Shown: piece by piece, positions 16,450 to 16,652 of the stretch
Position numbering within the stretch: position 1 is the stretch's first letter
How the letters are laid out: every line of letters starts with the position of its first letter
Assembly (NCBI GenBank): GCA_016256075.1
Contig: SDVU01000244.1
Coordinates: forward strand, 1-16,652
Direction: 5' to 3'
Source of the DNA: Dictyocoela muelleri
Lineage: Eukaryota > Microsporidia
DNA length: 16,652 bases
The notes under the pieces: generated by a model
The model's input: only the letters and a program-made list of their open reading frames with translations
What the model was told of the DNA's origin: nothing
The model's database searches: none
Translations under genes and position numbers: made by a program

Positions 16450-16652
16450 TATAAATTTAATTTATACAATATAAATATTAATTAAAATAATATTTTTAAA
16501 TTATACAATATAGATATTAAATTTATCAATACAGATATTAAATTTATACAATTTAAATATCAAATTTAAAATAAAAAAAAATAATTTATACAATATAAAA
16601 ATTTAAATTCCAATATTTTACAATATAAATTCTAAACTTATAAAACATAAAT
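16450..16652. repeat. Degenerate AT repeat to the right edge
   Basis: Loose repeats of ATACAATATAAATATTAAAT-like units, about 25-30 bp, run to the window edge. No gene. Confidence 0.5.

Overview
The window is a very AT-rich, intron-poor nuclear stretch that fits a TE-rich (non-compact) microsporidian; I put this at about 0.75. The reasons are: two intact intronless genes; an AAATTT-like plus CCC-type motif directly before both start codons, which is the known microsporidian transcription signal; AATAAA at or within a few bases of both stop codons; and a Merlin-type transposase fossil, a group known from microsporidia. I cannot name the genus. The left edge starts with 13 copies of a hexamer that reads TTAGAT towards the edge, so it may be a chromosome end.

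Layout. 1-1130: possible telomere repeat, then a broken Ty3/Gypsy fossil (RNase H region, polypurine tract, short LTR) on the minus strand, entered by a 328-bp foldback element. 1620-2672 (minus): a ZC3H11A-like three-CCCH-finger protein. 2711-3008: a 15-bp minisatellite at its 5' side. 3011-5150: copies of a ~450-bp tRNA-derived SINE, one with clean 9-bp target duplications and one carrying a hAT MITE. 5205-5690: a second AT-rich minisatellite. 5781-7877 (plus): Rtf1, the Paf1-complex subunit, with a very long acidic repeat N-terminus. 7890-9170: intergenic DNA with a piggyBac-like MITE and a 22-bp tandem repeat. 9175-12218: nested SINEs, an 819-bp element with palindromic inverted ends, and a Merlin element with decayed transposase. 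12225-13985: a pogo/Tigger transposon fossil with a SINE inside. 14277-14542: a small frame-broken reading frame. 14962-15411: another SINE. 16326-16449: a GC hairpin next to a second type of tRNA-like pol III unit.

Only two host genes look alive. Both are nuclear gene-expression proteins: ZC3H11A is tied to mRNA export and TREX in animals, and Rtf1 to transcription elongation and H2B ubiquitylation. They lie back to back, transcribed away from each other, with SINE debris and one minisatellite per gene between them. The strongest candidate for something undescribed is the SINE family: ten loci in under 13 kb, both strands, with A and B boxes, a conserved ~375-bp body and a common 3' end. No partner LINE is visible in the window.
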